Notes under the pieces: generated by a model
Seen by the model: the letters and a program-made list of their open reading frames with translations, nothing else
Told to the model about the DNA's origin: nothing
Databases searched by the model: none
In this document: positions 1 to 9,232 of the stretch, in pieces
Position numbering within the stretch: the stretch's first letter is position 1
Layout: each line of letters opens with the position of its first letter
Assembly: GCA_014859895.1 (NCBI GenBank)
Contig: JACZKS010000179.1
Span: forward strand, 1-61,523
DNA length: 61,523 nucleotides
From: Rhodospirillales bacterium
GTDB lineage: Bacteria; Pseudomonadota; Alphaproteobacteria; Rhodospirillales; Shumkoniaceae
Direction of reading: 5' to 3'
Made by a program: the position numbers and the translations under genes

Positions 1-1848
1 GTCCCAGCGCCACAGTCCGCCGTCTCGGCTGACCAGCCGCTGCCCCTGGCGCAGGTCGCCGGCCAGCTTGGTGCCGGCGGTTTCATCGTCGACGACGCCG
101 GTCTGCGACAACCGCCGGGTCAGGGCGGAGGGGCCGCTGACATGGCTGGCCAGCGGCACGGCCCCATCGGGCAGCGGCGGCGTTTCGCCATAGGGATCGA
201 GCGTCTGCCAGCGCACCGGGGCCGGCTGGTCCACCGGCGCCGACAGGTCCTCGCCGAGCGCGGCGCCGAGCGCGGCTTCGTAGCCCGGTTCCACCGTCAC
301 CTTGTCGATGAGCGGCGGCCATTTCTTCGATTCGCCCGTCTCCAGCACCTTGGCCAGGGCCATCGCCTCAGCCTCCAGGCGGGCGAAGGCCGATTTTGCC
401 TCGTGCAGCGTAGCCATCGCGGCGCGCGCCTTTTCGGCCGCCGCCGTCCGATCTTCCGCTGCCTGCGCCGCCCGCTCGCGGCCCCGTTCGGCGCTCTCCT
501 GGGCCTCGGCCAGCGCCGTTTCGGCGGCCGCCAGGCCGGCGGGGTTGACGGCTCGGGCCTCCAGGGCGGCGCGCTGGCTGGCGATCTCGGCGGCTCGGGT
601 CTCGAGGTTCTTCTGGCGCACGGCCAATTCGTCAAGCGCGCGCGCCAAGTTGGCCCGTCTGGCCTCGTCGCCGGCCACCTTGTCGGTCAGTTCGGCCAGT
701 TGGCTGTCCAGCGCGTCGACCTGTTGGCGGACCGCGGCCAGGCGGGCTTCCGCCTCCCCGCGCGCCGCCACCTCGCCTTGCCGCGCCTCGTCAATCTTTG
801 CGGCCTCGGCGTCGAGCGCCTTGATGGCGTTGCCGGCATCGTCGGCCAGCGACGTCTCGCGCCCGATGTCAGCGGCGATCTGGGCAAGGCGGGCCTGGCA
901 ATCACGTACCGCCGCTTCGACCCGTCGTTCCTCCTCGTCAAGGCTCTGGCGGGCCAGGGTCAGGCGCTGCAACTCGGCCGCCGCCTCGGCCTCGGCCTGA
1001 CGCAGCGGCGGCAGGGTGGCGGCGCACTCCGCCTGGCGGGCCGACGCCTCGGCCGCCGTGCCGGTCAGTTGAACGACGCGGGCCTCGGCCTCCTTCAACT
1101 GTTCATGGCCGAGGGTTAGGTCGCGTTCGACAGCCCGCCAGCGCAGCAGAAAAAGGGTGGCCTCGGCCCGCCGGATGTCGCCGCTGAGGTTGCGGTACCG
1201 CGACGCCTGGCGGGCCTGTTTCCTCAAGCTCTTGAGCTGGGCATCCAGGGTGCCCAAAACGTCGTCGAGGCGCATCAGGTTGCTCTCGGCGCCGCGCAGA
1301 CGGATCTCCGCTTCATGGCGGCGGGAATGCAGCCCGGTGATGCCCGCCGCTTCCTCGATCAGCAGGCGCCGCTCGGTCGGCTTGGCGGAAATCAGGTTGC
1401 CGATTCGCCCCTGGCTGACCAGGGCGGTCGAGCGCGGTCCGGTGGCGGCATCGGCGAACAGGATCTGGACGTCGCGGGCACGCGATTCCTTGCCATTGAC
1501 CCGATAGATCGATCCGGCGCCGCGCTCGATGCGGCGGCTGACCTCCAGCTCGTCGGCGTGGTTGAACTGGGCGGGGGCGGTGCGCTCGGAATTGTCGATG
1601 GAAAGGATCGCCTCGGCGATGTTGCGCGGCGGCCGGTCGCGGGTACCGCCGAAGATGACGTCCTCCATCTCCGAGCCGCGCATCTGCTTGGCCGACGTCT
1701 CGCCCATCACCCAGCGCAGGGCCTCGACCAGGTTCGATTTGCCGCAGCCGTTGGGGCCGACGATGCCGGTAAGGCCGCGGTCGATGATCAGTTCGGTCGG
1801 GTCGACGAACGATTTGAACCCGGAAAGGCGAAGTCTGGTGAATCGCAC
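1..1848 (-). CDS. smc: Chromosome segregation protein SMC, N-terminal half (partial at window edge)
   Basis: SMC is the ATPase core of the bacterial condensin that compacts and helps segregate the chromosome. About 616 codons are visible; the C-terminal half lies beyond the left edge. The N-terminus reads VRFTRLRLSGFKSFVD, followed by a Walker A motif GPNGCGKSN at residues 31-39. A long Ala/Glu/Arg-rich coiled coil follows, then the start of a hinge-like segment near residues 540-600. The start is taken as GTG with an AGGAG-like ribosome site 10-12 nt upstream, 18 nt after the stop of the DsbA-like gene, so the two are probably co-transcribed. Confidence 0.95.
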   Translation of the reverse strand, partial: MRFTRLRLSGFKSFVDPTELIIDRGLTGIVGPNGCGKSNLVEALRWVMGETSAKQMRGSEMEDVIFGGTRDRPPRNIAEAILSIDNSERTAPAQFNHADELEVSRRIERGAGSIYRVNGKESRARDVQILFADAATGPRSTALVSQGRIGNLISAKPTERRLLIEEAAGITGLHSRRHEAEIRLRGAESNLMRLDDVLGTLDAQLKSLRKQARQASRYRNLSGDIRRAEATLFLLRWRAVERDLTLGHEQLKEAEARVVQLTGTAAEASARQAECAATLPPLRQAEAEAAAELQRLTLARQSLDEEERRVEAAVRDCQARLAQIAADIGRETSLADDAGNAIKALDAEAAKIDEARQGEVAARGEAEARLAAVRQQVDALDSQLAELTDKVAGDEARRANLARALDELAVRQKNLETRAAEIASQRAALEARAVNPAGLAAAETALAEAQESAERGRERAAQAAEDRTAAAEKARAAMATLHEAKSAFARLEAEAMALAKVLETGESKKWPPLIDKVTVEPGYEAALGAALGEDLSAPVDQPAPVRWQTLDPYGETPPLPDGAVPLASHVSGPSALTRRLSQTGVVDDETAGTKLAGDLRQGQRLVSRDGGLWRWD

Positions 1849-1866
1849 CGGCGTTCGTTCCCGCTC

Positions 1867-2475
1867 CTACTTCGCCGCCTTCAGGGCTTCGTCGATGATC
1901 TTCTTGAAGGCGTCGAACGGTTGGCCGCCGACGATTGTCTGGTCGCCGATGCGGAAGGTCGGCGTTGCCTCTATGGCGTAAGCCTTGCCATCGGCGGCGG
2001 CGCGGTCGCGGATGGCGGCGAACAGGGGCTGGTTGCCGAGGCAGGCATCGAAGTCGTTGGCCGACATGCCGCCCAGGCGCGCCACCTTCTTCAATTCATT
2101 GAGGGGGTCCTTGCTGCCGGCCCAGGTTTCCTGGGTGCGGAACAGGACCTCGAGGAAGCCGAAATAGCGTTGCGGTCCCGCGCAATGAGGCAACAGGGCC
2201 GCCGCGTAGGCGAGGTTATCCAACGGGAAGTCGTGGAACACCAAGCGGACCTTGCCGGCGTCCATATAGGCCTTCTTGATTTCGGGGAGGGTCTGGCGGT
2301 GGAAGTTGGCGCAATGGCCGCAGGTCAACGACGAATATTCGTATATCGTCACCGGCGCGTCGGCGGCCCCAAGGGCCATCTCCGGCAGAAGGGCATCGGA
2401 ATCGGCCGCGGAAACGACGCCCGCGAGCGACCCTATCATCAAATAAAATGCTATACCTAGTAGGAAGCGCGGCAA
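1867..2475 (-). CDS. DsbA family thiol:disulfide oxidoreductase, exported
   Basis: Periplasmic thioredoxin-fold protein expected to act on protein disulfides. The active site is CGHC in SLTCGHCANFH, and the cis-Pro region is EATPTFRIG near the C-terminus. I chose a TTG start at 2475: it sits four bases after GGGAGAGG and gives a clean signal peptide (MPRFLLGIAFYLMIGSLAG..., cleavage near VSAA). An ATG at 2532 would add 19 residues in front of the signal peptide and has no clear ribosome site. It is immediately upstream of smc, the order often seen in alphaproteobacteria. Whether it works as an oxidase or, like the ScsC/DsbG group, in another redox role cannot be told from sequence. Confidence 0.88.
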   Translation of the reverse strand: MPRFLLGIAFYLMIGSLAGVVSAADSDALLPEMALGAADAPVTIYEYSSLTCGHCANFHRQTLPEIKKAYMDAGKVRLVFHDFPLDNLAYAAALLPHCAGPQRYFGFLEVLFRTQETWAGSKDPLNELKKVARLGGMSANDFDACLGNQPLFAAIRDRAAADGKAYAIEATPTFRIGDQTIVGGQPFDAFKKIIDEALKAAK

Positions 2476-2540
2476 TTTACCTCTCCCGTATACAAGATGT
2501 GGAAGACTATAGAATCGTGCCTTTCTCCACAAGACGGCTT

Positions 2541-3077
2541 TTATCCACCGTTCCGCTGCTTGCGGCTCCGGGTAATAACCGAACGGCCAAGGGATTCCAG
2601 CACGGCCTTGAGATCGGGGTCCTCGACAACGTCGAGGCAGGCGGCGAGTCCGGCTTCCTCGCGGGCGTCGAGCGGCGGCGGCTCGGGGGCCGGCGGCTCG
2701 ACGGCGGTGTTGAGCGGCCCCTGCTTGAAGTGCAGGCGGGCCACCGCCTGATAGCCGAAATAGCTGTTGACCCGTTCGACCAGGAGCGGCTCCAGATGCT
2801 GCAATTGGGTGGCGATGCCGCCGCCGGCGACCCGAAGGTGCAGGGTGCCGCCGTGCCGTGCGCCGGTGGGAAACACCAGCTTCTCGGGCGCGGTGAGGGC
2901 GGCGAACCGCTCTCCGACGATGGTCTGCCAGTGGTGGACGATGGCGCCATCGGCCAGTCCGCGCTTGCCGAAAATCGGCCGGGTGACACCGTCGATGGCG
3001 CTGGCCAGCGCCTTGACGCGGCCGGTTCGTCGAGTGGAAGGGGGGGGGGCGGCGGAATCGGTTGTGCGGGTTGCCAT
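2541..3077 (-). CDS. DUF721 (DciA-like) family protein
   Basis: 178-residue protein with a DUF721 domain over roughly residues 20-115 (motifs FGKRGLADGAIVHHWQTIVG and LHLRVAGGGIATQLQHLEP). The family includes DciA, which helps load the replicative DnaB helicase in many bacteria; that role is established for some members and only inferred here. The C-terminal third is Pro/Glu-rich and low in complexity. It reads in the same direction as the DsbA-like gene and smc, and divergently from mutY, with only 30 bp between start codons. No strong ribosome site is visible before the ATG. Confidence 0.8.
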   Translation of the reverse strand: MATRTTDSAAPPPSTRRTGRVKALASAIDGVTRPIFGKRGLADGAIVHHWQTIVGERFAALTAPEKLVFPTGARHGGTLHLRVAGGGIATQLQHLEPLLVERVNSYFGYQAVARLHFKQGPLNTAVEPPAPEPPPLDAREEAGLAACLDVVEDPDLKAVLESLGRSVITRSRKQRNGG

Positions 3078-3107
3078 GGGAAACAATATGATAGCGTCGG
3101 AGCCAAT

Positions 3108-4301
3108 ATGAAACAGTTTCGCGCCGCCACGACCCACTCTGCGCGACCCGGGGATGGCGCGCCGGCGGCGGCCCTGGCGAATCGATTGCTGACTTGGTAC
3201 GACCGCCATCGGCGCGACCTGCCGTGGCGGGCGCAACCGGGAGAATCGGCCGATCCCTACCGTGTCTGGCTCAGCGAAATCATGTTGCAGCAGACGACGG
3301 TCGCCACCGTCGAGCCCTATTTCCGCGCCTTCATCGCCCGCTGGCCGACGGTGGGCGATCTGGCCCGGGCCGACCTTCAGTCGGTGCTGCACGCCTGGCA
3401 GGGGCTGGGCTACTACGCTCGGGCGCGCAATCTGCACAAGTGCGCAGGCGTGATCGCCGACAGTCTGGGCGAGCGGTTTCCCGACAGCGAGGCTGGGTTG
3501 CTGGCGCTGCCCGGCATTGGTGCCTATACGGCGGCGGCGATCGCCGCCATTGCCTTCGGCCGGCCGGCCGCGCCGGTCGACGGCAACGTCGAGCGGGTGC
3601 TGGCCCGTCTGTTCGCCCTGACCGCCGAGCGCGCGGCGGTCAAGCGCGAGGTCGGAGTCCTTGCCGGTCGTCTGACGCCGTCCGGGCGGCCCGGCGACTT
3701 CTGGCAGGCGGTGATGGATCTCGGCGCCACGGTCTGCCGGCCGCGTGGCCCCGCCTGCCTGATGTGTCCGTGGGCCGGCAACTGCCTGGCCTTGCAGCGC
3801 GGACTGACCGAAGAGTTGCCGCGCCGGGCTCGGCGCAAGGCGAAACCGGTGCGCCACGGCGTCGCCTTCTGGGCGGTCGATGCCACCGGCGCCGTGCTGC
3901 TGCGCCGCCGGCCGGAGAAGGGCCTGCTGGGCGGCATGACCGAAGTGCCGGGTACCGAATGGCGGGAGTGGCCATGGACGGAAGAAGAGGCTCTGCCCCT
4001 GGCGCCGGTGCCGGGGCAGTGGCTGTCGCTGGCCGGCGGCGTGCGCCACGTCTTCACCCATTTCGAGTTGGAACTGACCGTTCTGGCGGCGACCGATCTG
4101 GTCCCCGGCCTTGCCGAGGGCATGTGGTGCCGGCCAGAGGATTTCGATGCCCACGCGTTGCCGACGGTGATGCGCAAGGTTGCCGACCACGCCCTCCGGG
4201 CACTCGCCCAACCGTCGGCGCCGCCGGAAGCGGCCATCGGGCCTATTCGTCGTAGGACATCAGGACCTCGACCGGCACGTCGAGCTTCGAGCGGCCGTTG
4301 A
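3108..4301 (+). CDS. mutY: Adenine DNA glycosylase MutY
   Basis: Removes adenine mispaired with 8-oxoguanine in base-excision repair. Visible features in order: the N-terminal catalytic Glu segment [15 protein letters not shown], the helix-hairpin-helix [17 protein letters not shown], the catalytic Asp in [12 protein letters not shown], the 4Fe-4S ligands C-x6-C-x2-C-x5-C in [17 protein letters not shown], and a C-terminal NUDIX-like 8-oxoG recognition domain ([12 protein letters not shown]). The ATG at 3108 begins the conserved protein; the open frame upstream overlaps the divergent DUF721 gene and is ignored. The last 59 bp overlap the 3' end of apt on the other strand, so the Arg/Pro-rich tail may be a recent extension. 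Confidence 0.94.
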   Translation: MKQFRAATTHSARPGDGAPAAALANRLLTWYDRHRRDLPWRAQPGESADPYRVWLSEIMLQQTTVATVEPYFRAFIARWPTVGDLARADLQSVLHAWQGLGYYARARNLHKCAGVIADSLGERFPDSEAGLLALPGIGAYTAAAIAAIAFGRPAAPVDGNVERVLARLFALTAERAAVKREVGVLAGRLTPSGRPGDFWQAVMDLGATVCRPRGPACLMCPWAGNCLALQRGLTEELPRRARRKAKPVRHGVAFWAVDATGAVLLRRRPEKGLLGGMTEVPGTEWREWPWTEEEALPLAPVPGQWLSLAGGVRHVFTHFELELTVLAATDLVPGLAEGMWCRPEDFDAHALPTVMRKVADHALRALAQPSAPPEAAIGPIRRRTSGPRPARRASSGR

Positions 4302-4758
4302 GGAAGGTCAGTTCGATGATGCAGGCGGCGCCGGTAACCTCGGCGCCGATCCGGCGAAGCAGCCCGGCCGAGGCGGCGAGCGTGCCGCCAGTGGCCAGCA
4401 GGTCATCGAGGATGACGACGCGCTGGCCGGGCTTCACGGCGTTCTCCTGGATCTCGATGGTGTCGGTGCCGTATTCGAGGGCGTATTCGTAGGGGATGGT
4501 CTTGCCCGGCAGCTTACCCTTCTTGCGGATCATGACGAAACCGCAGCCCAGCTTGAGAGCCAGCGGCGCCGCCACCAGGAAACCGCGCGATTCGATTCCG
4601 GCCAGGATGTCGGGGCTGTGGCGGCCCACCACCTTGGCCATGCGGCTCATGGCGACGCTCCAGGCCTCGGCATGAGAGAGCAGGGGCGAGATGTCATAGA
4701 AGTTGATCCCCGGCTTCGGGAAATCGGGGATCGAAGCGATATGGTCTTTCAGATCCAT
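4243..4758 (-). CDS. apt: Adenine phosphoribosyltransferase
   Basis: Purine salvage enzyme converting adenine and PRPP to AMP and pyrophosphate in the cytoplasm. 171 residues, the normal family length, with N-terminus [20 protein letters not shown], adenine-pocket segment [14 protein letters not shown] and PRPP-binding motif [13 protein letters not shown]. The chosen ATG gives the standard N-terminus; an open frame runs further upstream but is not family-like. It converges with mutY and overlaps its 3' end. The ribosome site is weak. Confidence 0.95.
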   Translation of the reverse strand: MDLKDHIASIPDFPKPGINFYDISPLLSHAEAWSVAMSRMAKVVGRHSPDILAGIESRGFLVAAPLALKLGCGFVMIRKKGKLPGKTIPYEYALEYGTDTIEIQENAVKPGQRVVILDDLLATGGTLAASAGLLRRIGAEVTGAACIIELTFLNGRSKLDVPVEVLMSYDE

Positions 4759-4909
4759 TTGTCGTCCATCATCTGCCGTTGGAACCCGCCCGCGGTGCCT
4801 GGCGGCGATGTCGGCACCGATGCCGCCGTCTATACCATAAACGCGGCCGGCTTCGACACCGAAAGACCAGCCGGCGACAGGTTTTCGGCCCGACTCTTGC
4901 GGCGGGGCG

Positions 4910-4939
4910 TTGTACCTTTCCATCAAAGAACGTTATAGT
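4910..4939 (+). promoter_or_regulatory. Candidate sigma-70 promoter for the TAXI-TRAP operon; rest of the 4759-5203 gap is empty
   Basis: TTGTAC at 4910-4915 and TATAGT at 4934-4939, 18 bp apart, upstream of the TRAP operon with a leader of about 260 nt. The 445-bp stretch between apt and the TRAP receptor gene shows no convincing gene on either strand. The receptor has a good GGGGAG ribosome site at 5188-5193. The promoter is a pattern match only. Confidence 0.35.
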
Positions 4940-5203
4940 GCCTCACCTCGGGATGACCCGTCGTCGGGCCGTTCCGGGAGGTTCGTTCGGGTTTTGGCGG
5001 CGGCGGAAAGATCCGCTGGATGTCGGAACCAGGACCAGCGGACAAGAATGGGCTGAGGGAAGGCGGCTCTTTCATCCGGTGGTTCAGCGACCGGCCAATG
5101 GGTTGGCTGCGGCGGTTTCTGTCGTTGATCGTGGCGGGAGCCGCGGGAGTTTCCCGTGGTGTCGGGTTGCTTTCTGTTTTTTAACCAGGGGAGACATCTG
5201 ACC

Positions 5204-6208
5204 ATGAAAAAGACGACATTCTCGACGATGGCCTTGGCACTTGGCACGGTAGCGTTGACCGCCGGCATACTGCCGGGCGAGGCGGCGGCCCAGAAATCGT
5301 TCATCGCCATCGGCACCGGCGGCCCGACGGGCGTTTACTTCGTCGCGGGCAATGCCATCTGCCGGATGGTTCACAAGGAAGCGGCGGAAGGGGCGTCCCA
5401 GGGCCGCAAGCACGGCATCCGGTGCTCGGCGCCCTCGACCGGCGGCTCGACCTACAACATCGGCCAAGTCGCCGCAGGCGAACTGGAATTCGGCGTCGCC
5501 CAATCCGACTGGCAGTACCATTCCTACAAGGGAGACGCGCCCGACAAGGTGAAGCCGTTCCCGAAACTGCGCTCGGTGTTCTCGATCTACCCCGAACCTT
5601 ATCAGATCATCGTCTCGAAGGACGCCAAGGACATCACGTCCTTTGCAACCCTTAAGGGCAAGAAATTTAACATCGGCAATCCCGGGTCCGGCCAGCGCGG
5701 CACCACCGAAGTGCTGTTGAAGCTCTTCAATTTGACCACCAAGGACTTCGCCATCGCCACCGAATTGACCTCGACCGAGCAGGCCAACGCGCTGTGCGAC
5801 GGCAAGATCGACGCCTTCGGCTATACGGTCGGCGTGCCGAACGCCGGCGTCGCCGTGGCCACCGACGGCTGCGACGCCCGGATCATCAATCTCAACGACG
5901 AGCCCGTGAAGAAACTGGTGGCCGATACGCCCTATTACGCCTTCACCACCATTCCGAAGGGCACGTACAAGACCAGCGCGGAAGACATCACGACCTTTGG
6001 CCCCATGGCGACGCTGGTAACCAGCGCGGACGTGTCGGAAGACATCGTCTACGAAGTGGTTCGGGCGGTTTTCGAGAACCTCGACGACTTCAGGTCGCTG
6101 CATCCGGCCTTTGCGAATCTCGATCCCAAGGACATGACCAAGAACGCCCTGTCGGCTCCGCTGCATCCGGGCGCCGTCAAGTACTTCAAAGAGAAGAAGT
6201 TGATGTAA
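5204..6208 (+). CDS. TAXI family TRAP transporter solute-binding receptor
   Basis: Periplasmic substrate-binding protein of a TRAP secondary transporter. A Sec signal peptide spans residues 1-28 (MKKTTFSTMALAL..., cleavage near GEAAAQ). The mature start FIAIGTGGPTGVYF is the typical TAXI motif, and the central segment IGNPGSGQRGTTEVLLK is also characteristic of the family. The substrate is unknown; characterised relatives bind glutamate/glutamine or other small acids. The start has a GGGGAG ribosome site. It is followed by a strong terminator-like hairpin and then the fused permease gene, an arrangement that would keep receptor levels above permease levels. Confidence 0.93.
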   Translation: MKKTTFSTMALALGTVALTAGILPGEAAAQKSFIAIGTGGPTGVYFVAGNAICRMVHKEAAEGASQGRKHGIRCSAPSTGGSTYNIGQVAAGELEFGVAQSDWQYHSYKGDAPDKVKPFPKLRSVFSIYPEPYQIIVSKDAKDITSFATLKGKKFNIGNPGSGQRGTTEVLLKLFNLTTKDFAIATELTSTEQANALCDGKIDAFGYTVGVPNAGVAVATDGCDARIINLNDEPVKKLVADTPYYAFTTIPKGTYKTSAEDITTFGPMATLVTSADVSEDIVYEVVRAVFENLDDFRSLHPAFANLDPKDMTKNALSAPLHPGAVKYFKEKKLM

Positions 6209-6228
6209 TCTCCTGAGACCTAAAAGCC

Positions 6229-6261
6229 GGCACCCCCGCCGACGGCGGGGGTGCCGTGTTT
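6229..6261 (+). terminator. Intra-operon hairpin between TRAP receptor and permease
   Basis: Arms GGCACCCCCGCC and GGCGGGGGTGCC with a 3-nt loop, followed by GTGTTTT. It can form a 12-bp GC stem. Because the permease gene starts 34 bp later on the same strand, it may act as a partial terminator or an mRNA-stabilising element. Confidence 0.7.
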
Positions 6262-6294
6262 TGCTATAGTTCCAGGCCGGGGGGATCAGGGCCG

Positions 6295-8715
6295 ATGGCA
6301 GCGAACGTGACGACCGGGGACGAAACTGTACCCGAAGACCTTCAGGAAGCTCTCAAAGACATTGAGTACGCGGGTCGAAAGCACGATCCCCGCACCGCGA
6401 TGTTCATTGGCATCATCGCGGCGCTGTGGTCATTCTACCAGTTGTGGATCGCGTCTCCCCTGCCATTCATCTTCAATTTCGGGATCATTACCGACGTTCC
6501 CGCCCGAGCCGTCCATCTGGCCTTCGGGCTTTTCCTGGTTTTCCTGGTCTTTCCCGGGTCCCGAAAGAGGGCGTCCTCCGGGCGCATTCCGTGGCGCGAC
6601 CGAGTCCTTGCCGTTCTCGCCTGTTCGTGCGCTATGTACCTGTTCCTGGCGTGGGACGACATGGCCCGGCGTCCCGGCGTTCTTCTCGATATTCCCGTTT
6701 CGCTGGCCGGCTATTCCTTCGAGCTTCCGTTCGAGGTTCTGCTTGGCTGGGCCGGAATCCTGCTGCTGCTGGAGGCGACCCGCCGCAGCATCGGCTGGCC
6801 GCTGGTCATTGTTGCCGGATTATTCCTTATCTATTCCGTGTTCGGACAGTCGATGCCGGACCTCATCTCGCATCGCGGAGTGTCGCTTTCCAGGCTGCCC
6901 GGCTATCAGTGGCTGACCGGCGAGGCCGTCTTCGGCATCCCCATCGACGTCACCACCAGCTTCGTCTTTCTGTTCGTTCTGTTCGGCGCCATTCTCGACA
7001 AGGCCGGCGCCGGCCAGTACTTCCTCAACCTGGCGTTTGCCATGGTCGGCCGCTACCGCGGCGGGCCGGTCAAGGCAGCCATCCTGGCTTCCGGCATGAC
7101 CGGCCTGATTTCGGGCTCGTCGGTTGCCAACGTGGTGACCACCGGCACCTTCACTATCCCGGTGATGAAACGCAGCGGCATGCCGGCCGTGAAGGCCGGC
7201 GCCATCGAGGTGGCCGCCTCGGTCAACGGCCAGATCATGCCGCCGGTCATGGGCGCCGCCGCCTTCATCATCGCCGAGTTCATCGGCGTCACCTATTTCG
7301 AGGTGGTCAAGGCGGCCTTCATTCCCGCCTTCATCATCTACATCGCGCTGCTTTACATTTCGCATCTCGAGGCGATGAAACTCGGCCTCAAGGGCCTGCC
7401 GCGCGAGGAAATTCCGCCATTCTTTCCGACATTGGTGTCGGGACTCCATTTCATCATTCCCATCGTCGTCCTGATCTGGCTGCTGATGGTCGAGAAGTGG
7501 ACGCCGAGCAGTTCGGTCTTCTATTCGATCCTTCTGATGATGGGCATCATCGTCCTCCAGAAGGTGATCCGCGCCTGGCACGCGGGCGGCCAGAATCCTG
7601 GGGCGGCGGCCTGGGCCGGATTGCGCGACGTCTACGAAGGGATGATCGGCGGTGCCCGCAACATGATCACCATCGCGGTGGCGGTGGCGGCGGCCGGCAT
7701 CATCGTCGGCTCGGTCTCTTCGACCGGCCTCAACAATGCCCTGATCGCCGTGGTAGAGGCGGTATCGGGCGGCAATGTCTACATCCTGCTCGGCATGACC
7801 GCGCTGCTGTGCCTGCTGCTCGGCATGGGCCTGCCGACCACCGCCAACTATCTGGTGGTGGCTTCGCTGCTGGCCAATGTCGTGGTTGAACTGGGGGCCG
7901 CCGCGGGCCTCGTGCTGCCGCTCATGGCGGTGCACCTGTTTGTCTTCTACTTCGGACTGATGGCGGATGTGACGCCGCCGGTGGCGCTTGCTGCCTTCGC
8001 CGCTTCGGCAATTTCCCGGGCGGACCCGATCAAGACCGGCGTCCAGGCCTTTTACTACAACATTCGTACGGCCATCATTCCCCTGGTGTTCCTTTTCAAT
8101 CCGGAACTGCTGCTGATCGGCGTGGAAAGCTTATGGCACGCCCTGCTGGTGTTCATTACGTCGCTGTTGGCCATTCTCGCTTTCAGTTCCGTGTCGCAGA
8201 ACTGGATGCTGGTCCGTAACCGGTGGTACGAGAGCGTGCTGTTGCTCGTCGCCATGGTCGGCCTGTTCCGGCCGGGCTACTTCATGGATATGGCCTATCC
8301 GCCGTTCGCGGAGTTCAATACCGACAGGTTCATCTCCGGCGAGGCGACGGCAGGGCCGGGAATGGATGTCCGCTTCCACGTTATTCGCGAGACCAATTAC
8401 GGGGACCGCTTCAAGCTCTTCCGGCTACCGACGCCGGAAACGGCGGGTCAGATGGGCCCGTACGGGGTCAGGCTCGAGAAGGACGACGATCGCTATCGAG
8501 TCGCCGACTTGGCGATGGCCGGTCCGGCCGAGCAGATCGGGCTTCAGTTCGGTGATTACGTCACCGCCGTTGACGTCGAAGTCAAGGGGCGTCCAGCGAA
8601 GTATTGGATCTACCCGATCGGCCTCGCCATCCTTGGTCTCGTCATCGGCCTCCAGGCGATCCGCTGGCGGCGCGGCAGGCGGGCAGAAGCGGCGGGTGCC
8701 GCCGCATCGGCTTAA
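6295..8715 (+). CDS. TRAP transporter fused permease (DctQ-DctM type) with C-terminal DUF3394
   Basis: 806-residue inner-membrane permease of the TAXI-TRAP system. The small and large membrane subunits are fused: hydrophobic segments in residues ~30-170 correspond to the Q part and ~175-620 to the M part, with conserved motifs SGSSVANVVTTGTFTIPVMK and LLGMGLPTTANYLVVASLLA. The last ~200 residues have further membrane segments and a soluble region typical of DUF3394, found at the end of many TAXI permeases. The ATG at 6295 follows GGGGGATCAGG. Its receptor is just upstream and a universal stress protein follows 24 bp downstream. Confidence 0.93.
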   Translation: MAANVTTGDETVPEDLQEALKDIEYAGRKHDPRTAMFIGIIAALWSFYQLWIASPLPFIFNFGIITDVPARAVHLAFGLFLVFLVFPGSRKRASSGRIPWRDRVLAVLACSCAMYLFLAWDDMARRPGVLLDIPVSLAGYSFELPFEVLLGWAGILLLLEATRRSIGWPLVIVAGLFLIYSVFGQSMPDLISHRGVSLSRLPGYQWLTGEAVFGIPIDVTTSFVFLFVLFGAILDKAGAGQYFLNLAFAMVGRYRGGPVKAAILASGMTGLISGSSVANVVTTGTFTIPVMKRSGMPAVKAGAIEVAASVNGQIMPPVMGAAAFIIAEFIGVTYFEVVKAAFIPAFIIYIALLYISHLEAMKLGLKGLPREEIPPFFPTLVSGLHFIIPIVVLIWLLMVEKWTPSSSVFYSILLMMGIIVLQKVIRAWHAGGQNPGAAAWAGLRDVYEGMIGGARNMITIAVAVAAAGIIVGSVSSTGLNNALIAVVEAVSGGNVYILLGMTALLCLLLGMGLPTTANYLVVASLLANVVVELGAAAGLVLPLMAVHLFVFYFGLMADVTPPVALAAFAASAISRADPIKTGVQAFYYNIRTAIIPLVFLFNPELLLIGVESLWHALLVFITSLLAILAFSSVSQNWMLVRNRWYESVLLLVAMVGLFRPGYFMDMAYPPFAEFNTDRFISGEATAGPGMDVRFHVIRETNYGDRFKLFRLPTPETAGQMGPYGVRLEKDDDRYRVADLAMAGPAEQIGLQFGDYVTAVDVEVKGRPAKYWIYPIGLAILGLVIGLQAIRWRRGRRAEAAGAAASA

Positions 8716-8739
8716 CCGGAAGAGGGTAAGATTTCAAAC

Positions 8740-9171
8740 ATGTACAAGCACATCCTGGTTCCGGTCGACCTCAACGATGAAACGTCGTGGCAAAAGACAC
8801 TGCCGGCGGCGCTCCAAATGTGCCACGTGTTCGGCTCTACCCTTCACCTGATGACGGTGATTCCCGAGATCGGCCTGCAGACGGCGGTGGCGCAGTATTT
8901 CCCAAGCAACTACGAGGACGAGATTCGCCGCCAGGTTCATGACGATCTCCACGCCTTCTCCGCCCGCCACGTTCCGGCCGGCACCAAGGTCCAGCACATC
9001 ATCGCCTACGGGAAGATCTACAAGGAAATCCTCGACGTGGCGAAGCAAGTGAAGGCCGACCTCATCATCATGGGGGCCCATCACCCCGAGTTGGAGGACT
9101 ATCTGCTGGGTCCCAACGCCGCGCGGGTGGTGCGCCACGCCGCCTGTTCGGTGATGGTGGTCAGGAACTGA
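8740..9171 (+). CDS. Universal stress protein (UspA family), TRAP-associated
   Basis: 143-residue single-domain UspA fold starting MYKHILVPVDL, with the nucleotide-binding segment near the C-terminus reading IIMGAHHPELEDYLLGPNAA and then VVRHAACSVMVVRN. This GxHxx...G-P-N-A pattern resembles the ATP-binding group of UspA proteins. It follows the TRAP permease by 24 bp and is probably co-transcribed. In Halomonas a UspA protein (TeaD) modulates the TeaABC TRAP transporter, so a similar regulatory role is plausible but inferred. Confidence 0.9.
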   Translation: MYKHILVPVDLNDETSWQKTLPAALQMCHVFGSTLHLMTVIPEIGLQTAVAQYFPSNYEDEIRRQVHDDLHAFSARHVPAGTKVQHIIAYGKIYKEILDVAKQVKADLIIMGAHHPELEDYLLGPNAARVVRHAACSVMVVRN

Positions 9172-9181
9172 CCGCGCAATC

Positions 9182-9212
9182 AAAAGCCCCGGCGGCGACC
9201 GCCGGGGCTTTC
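9182..9212. terminator. Bidirectional terminator between usp and cytochrome c genes
   Basis: AAAAGCCCCGGCGG and CCGCCGGGGCTTT form a GC-rich stem with A-rich and T-rich flanks. It can end both the rightward TRAP-usp transcript and the leftward cytochrome transcript. Confidence 0.85.
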
Positions 9213-9232
9213 ACGTCCAGAAATCGGCCGGC

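Noticed and set aside
142-1119. Long plus-strand ORF opposite smc
   Set aside because: Arg/Gly-rich translation typical of the antisense of a GC-rich coiled-coil gene; no family and no ribosome site.
2448-3107. In-frame upstream extension of mutY
   Set aside because: It overlaps the divergent DUF721 gene and encodes no recognisable domain; the MutY fold begins after 3108.
5084-6166. 360-codon minus-strand ORF opposite the TAXI receptor
   Set aside because: The TAXI receptor on the plus strand has a signal peptide, ribosome site and family motifs; the antisense ORF has none.
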